Below, in pieces: positions 1-6,406 of a stretch of 15,751 nt of DNA. The translations under genes were made by a program, and so were the position numbers. The notes under the pieces were generated by a model. It was not told where the DNA came from. It searched no databases and saw only the letters and a list, made by a program, of their open reading frames with translations. Each line of letters starts with the position of its first letter. The stretch's first letter is position 1. The stretch is taken from positions 1 to 15,751 of the forward strand of contig CAZBLK010000036.1 in the NCBI GenBank assembly GCA_964492715.1, read 5' to 3'. This DNA comes from CAZBLK01 sp964492715. Its GTDB lineage: Bacteria; Bacillota; Clostridia; Lachnospirales; WRBF01.

Positions 1-19
1 AGGTCGAGGGCTTGACCTT
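1..19 (+). rRNA. 23S rRNA, 3' terminal fragment
   Basis: The first bases carry the hairpin AGGTC-GAGGGCTT-GACCT, which matches the conserved 3' end of 23S rRNA in Firmicutes (a GTCGAGG.CTTGACC-type ending). By analogy with the E. coli end, CTTAACCTT, the mature end is placed near base 19. Only the tail is present, so an rRNA operon must lie to the left on the + strand. Recognition rests on a short motif, but its position directly before a tRNA supports it. Confidence 0.7.
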
Positions 20-70
20 ATTGATTTGTTTCTTTGTTCGGTTTTGAAAGTGTTGGGTAAAACATATTTT

Positions 71-98
71 CCTGATGTTACAAACATGTAGCATCAGG
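71..98 (+). other. hairpin between 23S rRNA and tRNA-Asn
   Basis: CCTGATGTTAC (71-81) pairs with GTAGCATCAGG (88-98), 11 bp with one G-T pair and a 6-nt loop, followed by an AT-rich stretch beginning TTTAATAATATT. It could be a partial terminator or a processing stem in the rRNA-tRNA precursor. The run of T is too broken for a confident terminator call. The spacer 20-116 contains no recognisable 5S rRNA. Confidence 0.5.
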
Positions 99-116
99 TT
101 TAATAATATTAAATAT

Positions 117-188
117 TCCTCGATAGCTCAGCGGTAGAGCATCCGGCTGTTAACCGGGGGGTCGTAGGTTCAAATCCTACTCGGGGAG
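117..188 (+). tRNA. tRNA-Asn(GTT)
   Basis: A full cloverleaf can be drawn. The acceptor stem TCCTCGA (117-123) pairs with TCGGGGA (181-187), with discriminator G188. The D arm begins TAGCTCAGCGGTAGAGC. The anticodon stem TCCGG/CCGGG encloses the loop CTGTTAA with anticodon GTT at 149-151. The T arm carries GGTTCAAATCC. CCA is not encoded. The gene reads AAC and AAU codons. It follows the 23S end closely and is probably the last gene of the rRNA operon. As an A-starting-codon reader it is a likely t6A37 substrate, and so possibly a substrate of the TcdA encoded further along. Confidence 0.97.
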
Positions 189-193
189 CTTTT

Positions 194-226
194 ACCTTAT
201 AAACGTTTGTTTATAAGGTTTTTTTA
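194..226 (+). terminator. terminator of the rRNA-tRNA operon
   Basis: A perfect 11-bp stem (ACCTTATAAAC at 194-204 with GTTTATAAGGT at 209-219) with a GTTT loop is followed directly by a run of T. It begins 6 bases after tRNA-Asn and is a textbook intrinsic terminator on the + strand. Confidence 0.92.
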
Positions 227-241
227 TTACGCAACAATAAC

Positions 242-271
242 TTGACATAATTTCAACGCTAGCTGTATAAT
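242..271 (+). promoter_or_regulatory. sigma-A promoter for the chemoreceptor gene
   Basis: A consensus -35 TTGACA (242-247) and consensus -10 TATAAT (266-271) are 18 bp apart, predicting transcription from about 278 and a 90-nt leader. No sigma-D (TAAA/GCCGATAT) motif is seen here, although chemotaxis genes in Firmicutes often use one. Confidence 0.85.
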
Positions 272-288
272 AAAAATAATTTTATAAA

Positions 289-343
289 ACACTTAAAGGT
301 TACTAAAAAGCTACTAAGAATTTACTAAAAAGTTACTTAAATT
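289..343 (+). repeat. 11-bp tandem repeats in the chemoreceptor leader
   Basis: Four contiguous 11-nt units follow the theme TTACTAAAAAG: 300-310, 311-321 (CTACTAAGAAT), 322-332 (identical to the first) and 333-343 (TTACTTAAATT). A weaker fifth unit, ACACTTAAAGG, sits at 289-299 in the same phase. The period is close to one helical turn. The array lies downstream of the predicted transcription start and just upstream of the ribosome binding site. Confidence 0.75.
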
Positions 344-368
344 AACATTAATATGGGGGGCAAAATTA

Positions 369-3017
369 ATGTTCCGAGTAAAGAAATTAAAGCTTACAGG
401 AAAGCTTGTACTAGCTATTTCATCTGTTTCTTTTTTGGGAGTCATCGCAATTATAGCTTTTATGTCGTTTAACATGCAAAAAAACATGTTCAAGTTAACA
501 AGTGATTCATCAGAGCAAATGGCAGTTTTGTACGGAAATGAAACAAAGGCTTTGTTTGAAAATGTAACAAGCTCGCTTATTGCGTATAACAGCTCTGTTG
601 TTTCTGCAATTGAGCAGGGCAAAATGGACAGAAGCGACTTAATAGACCTTACAAAAACTGTTTTAAAAAGCGAGTATGGCGTTATTGGTTTGTGGACTAT
701 TTTTGAACCAAACGCATTCGACGGAAAGGACGCTCAATTTGTAGGAACAGAGCTTGGCTCTGAAACATCAGGAAGGTTTGGCTTTTACATAACCACAACA
801 AATGGTTATTTAGACGTAAACACAACTGTTGCAAACCGTATTGAAGTTGAAGGCGAGGAAAACCACGGGTATTACTCCGTTCCAAAGCAAACAGGTAAAA
901 TATATTATACACACCCCTATACTGACACTGTAAACGGCAAAGAAGTTTTAATGACATCAATTGCAGTCCCTCTTTATTATAATGGAAATTTTATAGGCAA
1001 CGTTGGCGCTGACATTTCTATAGATAGTCTTTTTGAAACATTTGGCAAAATGAAATATTTTGACACAGGCTACAGCTACTTGTTAAATGAAGAACTTGAA
1101 GTTATTTACAGCCCTAATGAAGAACAATTGGCAACACCTTTTTCTTCAATTGTGTCTCAGCAGTCGTTAGACAAAATTAAAACAACATTAACTTCTAATA
1201 AAACTTCATTTTATGAGGAAGTAGACAAAAACACAGGCAAAAAAATTATGGGAACGGCAGTTTCTGTAAACTTTAAAGATTTTGACAAAAGTTGGGTTTT
1301 TGTAGTTGTTGCACCTGTTGCAGAAATTAACAAGGTTGCCACAAACTCAGCTTTCTTTTCAATTATTATTGGCATTGCAATTTTGGTTGCAATTATGCTT
1401 TTTACCGTGTTTATAATTAGAAGAAATATAAGACCGATTAAAGCACTAGTGGATATTTCCAGGAAAATAGTAGACGGCGATATGAATGTGGAAGTTAGCT
1501 CAAACTCTTACGACGAAATAGGCGAGCTAACACGGGCTTTTGCAAGTGTTGTAAACACAATTAGAACGCTTGTAGGCGATATTAATGAAATGGTTAGCAA
1601 ATTTGAAGGCAAAGGTGACATTTATGCAAGGGTTGATGAAACAAAGTTTAACGGCACTTACAACGAGCTTGCCAAAACTATAAACTCTGCCTTCAGCACA
1701 ACAGTAGACGAAATTGTGGACATGGCTGCGTGCCTAAATGAGTACGCATACGGCGACTTTAGTGCATCATTCAAAAAATGTATAGGCGAAAAAGTAATTC
1801 TTAATGATGCCTTTGACAAGCTGCAAGACAACTTGCGCTCTGTTGTAGCTGATGTTAGTTCACTTTCAAGCGCAATTTCTGTTGGAAACCTTGGCGTTCG
1901 TATAGATGAAGCTAAATATTCAAACGACTGGGCAAAGCTTGCAAGCGGTTTGAATAAGGTGCTTATAGACATAGTTAACCCTATAAATGAAACTGTTTCG
2001 GCTCTTGATGGCTTGGGGAAAGGAGACTTGTCGGTGGGCGTGTCGGGCAACTACAAAGGCGAGTTTGAAAAAATGAAAAACTCGGTAAACACAACTGTGG
2101 ACTCTCTATCGGGTTATATAAAAGAAATTTCTTATGTTCTTAATGAAATGTCAAATAAAAACTTTGATTTAAGCATAAGTCATCAATTTTTTGGCAGCTT
2201 TAACTTAATTAAGGAATCGCTTAACAAAATTATAAGCTCGTTCAACGTTATGCTTGGTGAAGTAAGTGTTTCTGCACACCAAACGTCGTCGGGTGCTTCG
2301 CTTATTTCAAATTCAAGCAGCACGTTGGCACAAGGTGCGTCGGCGCAAATGGCCGCTGTGGAAAGCTTGATTGAAACAACTAAAGTAATTACAGACCAGT
2401 CTGCAAAAAATGCAAGTGACACAAACACTGTTAACGAACTTTCAGAAAGAACAAAAAATGACGCCTTAGCTTGTAGTGACCAAATGAAAAAAATGCTTAA
2501 AGCTATGCAGGAATTAAACGAGGCATCAAGTAATATTTCAAAGATAATTAATGTAATAAATGATATTTCGTTCCAAACAAACCTTCTTGCGCTTAACGCC
2601 GCAGTTGAAGCTGCACGTGCTGGGCAGTACGGCAAAGGCTTTGCCGTTGTTGCGGAAGAAGTGCGCAGCCTTGCTTCAAGAAGCCAAGTTGCTGTAAAGG
2701 AAACGACAGAACTTATAAACACGACAATTTCAAAGGTTGCGGTTGGCATAGACACGTCAAACAAAACGTCTGAAAGCCTTAATGGAATTGTAAAGAACAT
2801 TACAGGAATGTCGTCGCTTCTTTCAAGTGTTGCCGAGTCCACAGCTTTGCAGGAAAAGGAAGTTGAAAAAATTAACGACAGCATTGGACAAATAGCAAGG
2901 GTTGTTCAAGACAACACGTCTTTGTCGGAGGAAGTTGCTTCAGCTTCTCAGGAACTAAACGCTCAATCAGATGTGTTTAGGACTGTTGTAAGCGAGTTTA
3001 AGTTGTCTAAGTCTTGA
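369..3017 (+). CDS. methyl-accepting chemotaxis protein (dCache, multi-HAMP)
   Basis: This 882-residue membrane chemoreceptor senses an extracellular ligand and controls CheA through its cytoplasmic tip. The first membrane segment is about residues 13-34. An extracellular Cache-type domain spans about 37-320, including the YTHPYTDTVNGKEV and NVGADISID stretches typical of double-Cache domains. The second membrane segment is about 329-350, followed by a HAMP domain from about 351. Residues about 404-630 look like further divergent HAMP-like units (repeated G-K/N-G/L-D/G and N-x-F/Y patterns). The signalling hairpin tip, QTNLLALNAAVEAARAG, is at 736-752. There is no C-terminal methylesterase-binding pentapeptide. 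The start ATG follows the G-run ATGGGGGG. It is a single-gene unit with its own sigma-A promoter. The ligand is not predictable. Confidence 0.95.
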   Translation: MFRVKKLKLTGKLVLAISSVSFLGVIAIIAFMSFNMQKNMFKLTSDSSEQMAVLYGNETKALFENVTSSLIAYNSSVVSAIEQGKMDRSDLIDLTKTVLKSEYGVIGLWTIFEPNAFDGKDAQFVGTELGSETSGRFGFYITTTNGYLDVNTTVANRIEVEGEENHGYYSVPKQTGKIYYTHPYTDTVNGKEVLMTSIAVPLYYNGNFIGNVGADISIDSLFETFGKMKYFDTGYSYLLNEELEVIYSPNEEQLATPFSSIVSQQSLDKIKTTLTSNKTSFYEEVDKNTGKKIMGTAVSVNFKDFDKSWVFVVVAPVAEINKVATNSAFFSIIIGIAILVAIMLFTVFIIRRNIRPIKALVDISRKIVDGDMNVEVSSNSYDEIGELTRAFASVVNTIRTLVGDINEMVSKFEGKGDIYARVDETKFNGTYNELAKTINSAFSTTVDEIVDMAACLNEYAYGDFSASFKKCIGEKVILNDAFDKLQDNLRSVVADVSSLSSAISVGNLGVRIDEAKYSNDWAKLASGLNKVLIDIVNPINETVSALDGLGKGDLSVGVSGNYKGEFEKMKNSVNTTVDSLSGYIKEISYVLNEMSNKNFDLSISHQFFGSFNLIKESLNKIISSFNVMLGEVSVSAHQTSSGASLISNSSSTLAQGASAQMAAVESLIETTKVITDQSAKNASDTNTVNELSERTKNDALACSDQMKKMLKAMQELNEASSNISKIINVINDISFQTNLLALNAAVEAARAGQYGKGFAVVAEEVRSLASRSQVAVKETTELINTTISKVAVGIDTSNKTSESLNGIVKNITGMSSLLSSVAESTALQEKEVEKINDSIGQIARVVQDNTSLSEEVASASQELNAQSDVFRTVVSEFKLSKS

Positions 3018-3032
3018 TAGTTATAGAACAAT

Positions 3033-3079
3033 AAAAAATTGGGGGAGTAACCTTTTATACGAAAAGGTTACTCCCCCAA
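3033..3079 (-). terminator. terminator after the MaoC-type hydratase gene
   Basis: A perfect 18-bp inverted repeat (3039-3056 with 3062-3079) with a 5-nt loop lies between two converging genes. The run of six A at 3033-3038 becomes a T-run on the - strand, so it is an intrinsic terminator for the leftward unit. No T-run follows on the + strand, but so stable a stem may also help end the chemoreceptor transcript. Confidence 0.9.
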
Positions 3080-3135
3080 ACTAAACTCTACAAAAAACGA
3101 GTTTTAAGCGAGTGCATGGTTATAAGCGCACTTTA

Positions 3136-3558
3136 TTATGCTTCTTTTCTGGGCATAATGGTAGCACTGCCTTCAATTACAACTTTGCCGTCTTGGTTTG
3201 TGCAAATTGTGTCAAGAATACAAATGTTCTTTTCAAGCTTAACTTCTTTAACTGTTGCAGTTGCACGCACTGTGTCGCCAAAAAACACAGGAGCAGTAAA
3301 TTTTAATTGCTGCCCAAGGTAAATTGCGCCTGGCCCTGGAAGCCTTGTTCCAAGAACAGCCGAAATTAAACCAGCACTAAGCATTCCGTGTGCCACTGGC
3401 TTTTTAAAAATTCCTTTTTCGGCTTCCACTACGTTTAAGTGAGCAGGGTTAAAGTCGCCTGTTATACCCGCAAATAAGTAAACATCTGTTTCAGTAATTG
3501 TTTTTTCAACATAAGCTGAATCACCTACGTTTAATTCGTTAATAGTTTTTCCTAGCAT
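3136..3558 (-). CDS. MaoC-type (R)-specific enoyl-CoA hydratase
   Basis: This 140-residue single hot-dog-fold protein resembles PhaJ and the short enoyl-CoA hydratases that add water to crotonyl-CoA or other enoyl-CoA to give (R)-3-hydroxyacyl-CoA. The hydratase motif AGITGDFNPAH is at 30-40, with the expected catalytic Asp35 and His40, and the GM.SAG helix follows near 58-63. Length fits the single-domain family. The start ATG has AGGAGGGG upstream. It lies 63 bp after the nitroreductase gene with no convincing terminator between, so the two are probably co-transcribed. No other fatty-acid or polyhydroxyalkanoate genes are adjacent, so the physiological substrate is open. Confidence 0.88.
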   Translation of the reverse strand: MLGKTINELNVGDSAYVEKTITETDVYLFAGITGDFNPAHLNVVEAEKGIFKKPVAHGMLSAGLISAVLGTRLPGPGAIYLGQQLKFTAPVFFGDTVRATATVKEVKLEKNICILDTICTNQDGKVVIEGSATIMPRKEA

Positions 3559-3621
3559 AAAAGCCCCTCCTAAATTTTATATGTAAAGGGTAAAGCCGAG
3601 CATTTTTAAACTTTACCGATT

Positions 3622-4227
3622 TTACCACTTTTCAAAATGTACAATTTCGCTAACGTCTTTAAGGTTTCGTGTTACAGTGCCGCCGTTTGCATACCCAACT
3701 GGTGAAATTGCAAAAATTTCAACTTCTTTTGGAATGTTAAACATTTCTTTAATTTCTTCTTCATACCAAAGTGGTGCGCCTAACCAGCATGTAGCCAACC
3801 CTTCTGCAGTGGCAGCAAGCGTAAAATTTTCCATTGCGGCAGCCACGCTTTGCTCAAGCCACTTGTTTTCCCAAGCTTCGTAGTCGTCCTCCAAAAGCCG
3901 CTCCTTTACGTTTTTGCAAACTATTACGTAAACAGGTGCGTTTTCCATTCTCTTGTAGCCTTCGGAGACACGCTCCAGCTTTTCGCCTTCAAGCTTAACT
4001 TTGCGAGCATTGCCGAAATATTCAGCATGTGTTTTTTTAATAACTTCGCCAAGCCAGCTAATTGCTTCTTTGTTTCTAACTACAACAAAGCTCCACGGCT
4101 GAACGTTTCCTGCACTTGGTGCCATGCTTGCGGCTGTTAATATGTTTAAAATTTTTTGGTTATCAACATCATCTGATAAAAACTTTCTAGTGCTTCTTCT
4201 GCTTGCAATTACTTCATAAAATTCCAT
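3622..4227 (-). CDS. nitroreductase-family FMN oxidoreductase
   Basis: This 201-residue protein belongs to the nitroreductase family, which uses FMN and NAD(P)H to reduce nitro compounds, quinones or related acceptors. The N-terminal SRRSTRKF (8-15) is the usual FMN-phosphate contact. APSAGNVQPW (36-45) and the later GLATCWLGAP loop (142-151) match conserved family segments, and the protein ends with the PVGYANGG-type region near 176-183. GGAGG precedes the ATG. The leader contains a long palindrome between this gene and its predicted promoter. The true substrate cannot be inferred; many clostridial members are of unknown role. Confidence 0.9.
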   Translation of the reverse strand: MEFYEVIASRRSTRKFLSDDVDNQKILNILTAASMAPSAGNVQPWSFVVVRNKEAISWLGEVIKKTHAEYFGNARKVKLEGEKLERVSEGYKRMENAPVYVIVCKNVKERLLEDDYEAWENKWLEQSVAAAMENFTLAATAEGLATCWLGAPLWYEEEIKEMFNIPKEVEIFAISPVGYANGGTVTRNLKDVSEIVHFEKW

Positions 4228-4240
4228 TTGATTCCTCCAA

Positions 4241-4253
4241 AAAACACGCCCTA
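4241..4253 (-). repeat. 13-bp element-end motif, copy 1
   Basis: On the - strand this reads TAGGGCGTGTTTT, identical to 15702-15714 on the + strand. It begins with the same TAGGG as the adjacent palindrome (4257-4420), separated by only three bases. It sits in the nitroreductase leader, overlapping the approach to its ribosome binding site. It is probably a leftover end of a mobile element. Confidence 0.5.
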
Positions 4254-4256
4254 AAC

Positions 4257-4420
4257 TAGGGTCTATCCGACAAATAAAATTTGCACAAAATCGGCAGTTT
4301 TTCCGCCTGACTTCGTTAGAATTTCTTGTCTAACTTCTAGTTATGCCTGCGAAATTCTGCCTCGTCAGACAAAAAAACTGCTCGATTTGTGCAAAACTTA
4401 TAATTATCGGATACACCCTA
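4257..4420. mobile_element. 164-bp imperfect palindrome, MITE-like
   Basis: Two 82-bp arms meet exactly at CTAG (4337-4340). Outer ends match as TAGGGT-C/G-TATCCGA (4257-4270 and the reverse complement of 4407-4420). Further matching blocks are TTTGCACAAA, GCAGTTTTT, CTGAC and AGAATTTC, with small gaps between. It has no open reading frame of note. Terminal TA at both ends would suit a TA-targeting DDE transposase, so a non-autonomous miniature element is the best reading. In RNA it would fold as one long hairpin. The family of the parent element is not identified. Confidence 0.75.
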
Positions 4421-4434
4421 ATTTCCACAAAATT

Positions 4435-4463
4435 ATTATACTACATTAAAAATTCAAGTACAA
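4435..4463 (-). promoter_or_regulatory. possible promoter for the nitroreductase-hydratase unit
   Basis: On the - strand, TTGTAC (4463-4458) and a consensus TATAAT (4440-4435) are 17 bp apart. Transcription would start near 4428, just outside the palindrome, placing that whole element in the 5' leader. The -35 box matches consensus at only three positions. Confidence 0.5.
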
Positions 4464-4504
4464 TATAATAAGCCGATTTATACAGCAACAGGAACAGGCA
4501 GTTT

Positions 4505-4536
4505 CGCAATTTGAATATACAGTTCAGCATTTTGCG
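4505..4536 (+). repeat. solo arm of the 9168-9264 repeat
   Basis: This 32-nt stretch differs from 9168-9199 at two positions (CGCAATTTGAATA, T or A, then ACAGTTCA, G or C, then CATTTTGCG). The opposite arm found in the other copy is absent. TTTCGCAA near its start can pair with TTGCGAAA at its end. It lies between the terminator of the DUF2680 gene and the promoter of the nitroreductase unit. Confidence 0.7.
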
Positions 4537-4547
4537 AAAAAAAGGAT

Positions 4548-4597
4548 AAAAACGAAAGGGCGAAAACCTTTTTAAACTGAAAAAAAGATTTTCGCCC
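4548..4597 (-). terminator. terminator after the DUF2680 gene
   Basis: GGGCGAAAA (4558-4566) pairs with TTTTCGCCC (4589-4597) and the stem continues inward after one mismatch with CTTTTT/AAAAAG. On the - strand it is followed by TTTCGTTTTTA. It lies about 40 bp past the stop codon of the leftward DUF2680 gene. Confidence 0.8.
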
Positions 4598-4635
4598 CCA
4601 AAGCCTAATTCGACAAAAAATTAATACAAGATTAT

Positions 4636-5178
4636 TTATTGGAAGTTAAAAGTGCGTGCTTTATTGTTTGTTTCGTTTGTTCCATAAGCGCCAAACCCTC
4701 TGCCACCTGCTGCACGTCCTGCACCCATGCCGCCGAATGCTGTGCCTGTGCCACCATAAGCTCCGCCGCCAAATGCTGCGCCTGTGCCGCCACATGCTCC
4801 GCCGCCAAATGCTGCACCCATGCCAGCACCCATTCCTGTGCCTGTTCCGTCACAGCTCAATTGGTTTTGTTCAATTGCTGCAATAATTGCATCAGCTTGC
4901 TCTTGTGTAAGAGTTCCTGCTGCTACTCTTTCCTTCAAAATTTCTTGTTTAAATTGAAGCATAGCTTCTTGGTACTCTGCAAGCTTTCCTGCTTCAAGTG
5001 CAATTGTGCCGTAAGTTTTGCCTGTGGTTCTTTCGGCAAGTACGGCTTCAACGCTTTTTCCTGTAATTTCTGCAACAGCTTCTGCTGGTGTAGAATATGC
5101 GGCAAATGCCGTTACACCGGTTGCCATAACTGTTAATGCCATTGTTGCTGCAACTACAACTTTTTTAAACTTTGTCAT
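4636..5178 (-). CDS. secreted DUF2680-type protein with Gly-rich repeat tail
   Basis: This 180-residue exported protein has a signal peptide at 1-27 (basic start, hydrophobic core, TAFAA). Residues about 30-108 form the helical region typical of DUF2680 proteins of Clostridia: an AVAEITGKS segment, TGKTYGTIALEAGKL at 52-66, and TLTQEQADAIIAAIEQNQ at 89-106. The tail from 110 is rich in Gly, Ala and Met, with a 12-residue repeat AAFGGGA-C/Y-GGTG at 122-133 and 134-145 and a partial third copy. The single cysteines at 109 and 129 are unpaired by obvious motif. AGGAGG precedes the ATG. It is monocistronic between two terminators. Family function is unknown; it may be an envelope or extracellular protein. 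Confidence 0.85.
   Translation of the reverse strand: MTKFKKVVVAATMALTVMATGVTAFAAYSTPAEAVAEITGKSVEAVLAERTTGKTYGTIALEAGKLAEYQEAMLQFKQEILKERVAAGTLTQEQADAIIAAIEQNQLSCDGTGTGMGAGMGAAFGGGACGGTGAAFGGGAYGGTGTAFGGMGAGRAAGGRGFGAYGTNETNNKARTFNFQ
4744..4815 (-). repeat. 36-bp tandem repeat inside the DUF2680 gene
   Basis: Two near-identical 36-bp units encode AAFGGGACGGTG and AAFGGGAYGGTG, and a third partial unit (4729-4743) encodes TAFGG. The DNA similarity is high across units, so copy number could change by slippage in frame. Confidence 0.8.
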
Positions 5179-5268
5179 TTTAATTACCTCCTATAATTCA
5201 ATTGGTTATGGGTATATTCTAACCTTTGTTTATGTTTTATTTGTGTCTTTTGTTTTATATATTTGTGG

Positions 5269-5297
5269 AAAATAAAATCCCTTGCAAATGGCAAGGG
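5269..5297 (-). terminator. terminator of the tcdA operon
   Basis: CCCTTGC (5279-5285) pairs with GCAAGGG (5291-5297) around a 5-nt loop. On the - strand it is followed by ATTTTATTTT. It begins 7 bases after the stop codon of the anchored-protein gene and closes the leftward five-gene unit. Confidence 0.85.
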
Positions 5298-5303
5298 AAA
5301 GGT

Positions 5304-5981
5304 TTAGCTACGTTTTTTATGCGGCTTAATTTTAAATGCTACAGCAACAAGCACAACAACTGCTAAAGCTGAGGTTATTTTAGTGTAATTGTTGCTGTTG
5401 GTTTTGGTTGTAGCAACATCTAGCTCTAAAGGTGTGACAACTGTTTGTACTGCAGGTTGTGTAGAGGCAGGCTCGGTTACAGGTTTTGCAGAAGAAATAT
5501 AAACTTTTCGTTTAAGCTGCTCCCTATGCTCCTTTGAGTATGTGCCGTCGTTAATATAGCCATTCATTCTTTCAACAAAGGCAGCAAGGCTTTCAAGCTT
5601 TAATGTTTCTGTGTCTAACGAGTTTGCCTTTGCACACAAGTTGTAGTACAGTTTAATTTCGCCGACTTCACCGTCTGCTTCGCCTTCGGTTGTTATGGCA
5701 ATGGCACAATAGTCGCCAACCTTTGGGTTTTCGTAGTCTGCATTGTTAACCATGTACTTAAAGTTGTCAAGCACTAAAACGTCTAACTCCATTGTTTGAA
5801 ACATAAACTCCGACACTTCTAAAGTAGTTTTTTCTGAATCAATTGCTGTAATTGTACCTATAACTACGTCTGTAGAATCGTTTGTAATTATGCTTTCTGG
5901 TATATCTCCAGCAAAGGCAGTTGTGCAGAGCATGAAAATGCAAAGAATTGTTAAAAATGTTGTCCTAATTTTTGCTAACAT
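5304..5981 (-). CDS. secreted, C-terminally membrane-anchored protein of unknown function
   Basis: I do not recognise this 225-residue protein. A signal peptide is visible at 1-24 (TAFA then G). Residues about 38-115 look beta-rich (VVIGTITAIDSEKTTLEV, VGDYCAIAITTEG) and recall small barrel folds of secreted proteins. Residues 120-160 are helical and charged. A Thr/Pro/Ala/Val linker at 165-198 precedes a membrane segment at about 202-216 and a basic tail KIKPHKKRS. This gives a type I topology with the globular part outside the cell. AAGGAG lies 10 bases before the ATG. It is the last gene of the tcdA operon, 35 bp after the NTF2-like gene, but nothing ties it to tRNA biology. Confidence 0.8.
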   Translation of the reverse strand: MLAKIRTTFLTILCIFMLCTTAFAGDIPESIITNDSTDVVIGTITAIDSEKTTLEVSEFMFQTMELDVLVLDNFKYMVNNADYENPKVGDYCAIAITTEGEADGEVGEIKLYYNLCAKANSLDTETLKLESLAAFVERMNGYINDGTYSKEHREQLKRKVYISSAKPVTEPASTQPAVQTVVTPLELDVATTKTNSNNYTKITSALAVVVLVAVAFKIKPHKKRS

Positions 5982-6016
5982 TTATTATCAGCTCCTTAAC
6001 CCGAACAATAAATAGT

Positions 6017-6394
6017 TTACCAAAGCACATAATCTATTTTAAGCTTGCCGCTTTCGTTTACAATTACAATATGATTAATGCCGGTTTCAACAACATGTTT
6101 GCCGTTCCAACTGTACACTTTTTCATAATGGCTTTTTACGAAGATGCAGTTGTCGCCCTGAAGCATTTCATAGCTTGTTTGCTTTTCGTAAAAATAGTTG
6201 TTATCCAATTTTTTTTCAAAAGCAATATATTCTGAAATAATTTCATCAACGGTTTTTGTTAGTGTTTTCTCATTGTTTTTTTCACGAAGTACAGCAGTTG
6301 AGGTGAACAAAACACGAAATTCATCAGAGTTAAAGCCTTTTCCAACTTCAAAATGAATTAAACTGTAAAGCTTATTTAGTAAGTTCTCAACCAA
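6017..6394 (-). CDS. NTF2-like (SnoaL-type) small protein
   Basis: This 125-residue cytoplasmic protein has no signal peptide. The end, running through GDNCIFVKSHYEKVYSWNGKH and NHIVIVNESGKLKIDYVLW, has the alternating strand pattern common in NTF2-like/DUF4440 proteins (a YEKR..dGk..e.G.n.f.lv...g.wkI...vW theme). The N-terminal half is helical, as in that fold. The assignment is by pattern only and function is unknown. The start is a TTG, chosen because AGGAGGA lies 7 bases upstream within the end of the preceding gene; only 12 bp separate it from ttcA. It is the fourth gene of the tcdA operon. Confidence 0.7.
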   Translation of the reverse strand: MVENLLNKLYSLIHFEVGKGFNSDEFRVLFTSTAVLREKNNEKTLTKTVDEIISEYIAFEKKLDNNYFYEKQTSYEMLQGDNCIFVKSHYEKVYSWNGKHVVETGINHIVIVNESGKLKIDYVLW

Positions 6395-6406
6395 AACTAT
6401 TCCTCC

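Noticed and set aside
20..116. A 5S rRNA gene in the spacer after 23S rRNA
   Set aside because: The spacer is too short (97 bp) and lacks conserved 5S segments such as the CCGAAC loop.
289..343. The 11-bp repeats as a CRISPR array
   Set aside because: Units are contiguous with no spacers and far shorter than CRISPR repeats; no cas genes are nearby.
2183..2884. A 233-codon leftward frame inside the chemoreceptor gene
   Set aside because: It is the antisense shadow of the conserved signalling domain, with no ribosome binding site and no recognisable product.
3589..3617. A small inverted repeat GGTAAAG/CTTTACC between the nitroreductase and hydratase genes as a terminator
   Set aside because: Only seven base pairs with a 15-nt loop and no T-run on the - strand; the genes are more likely co-transcribed.
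4639..5136. A 165-codon rightward frame rich in Cys opposite the DUF2680 gene
   Set aside because: The Cys richness comes from antisense GCA/GCC-type codons of the Ala/Gly-rich tail; the opposite strand has a signal peptide, known family segments and a good ribosome binding site.
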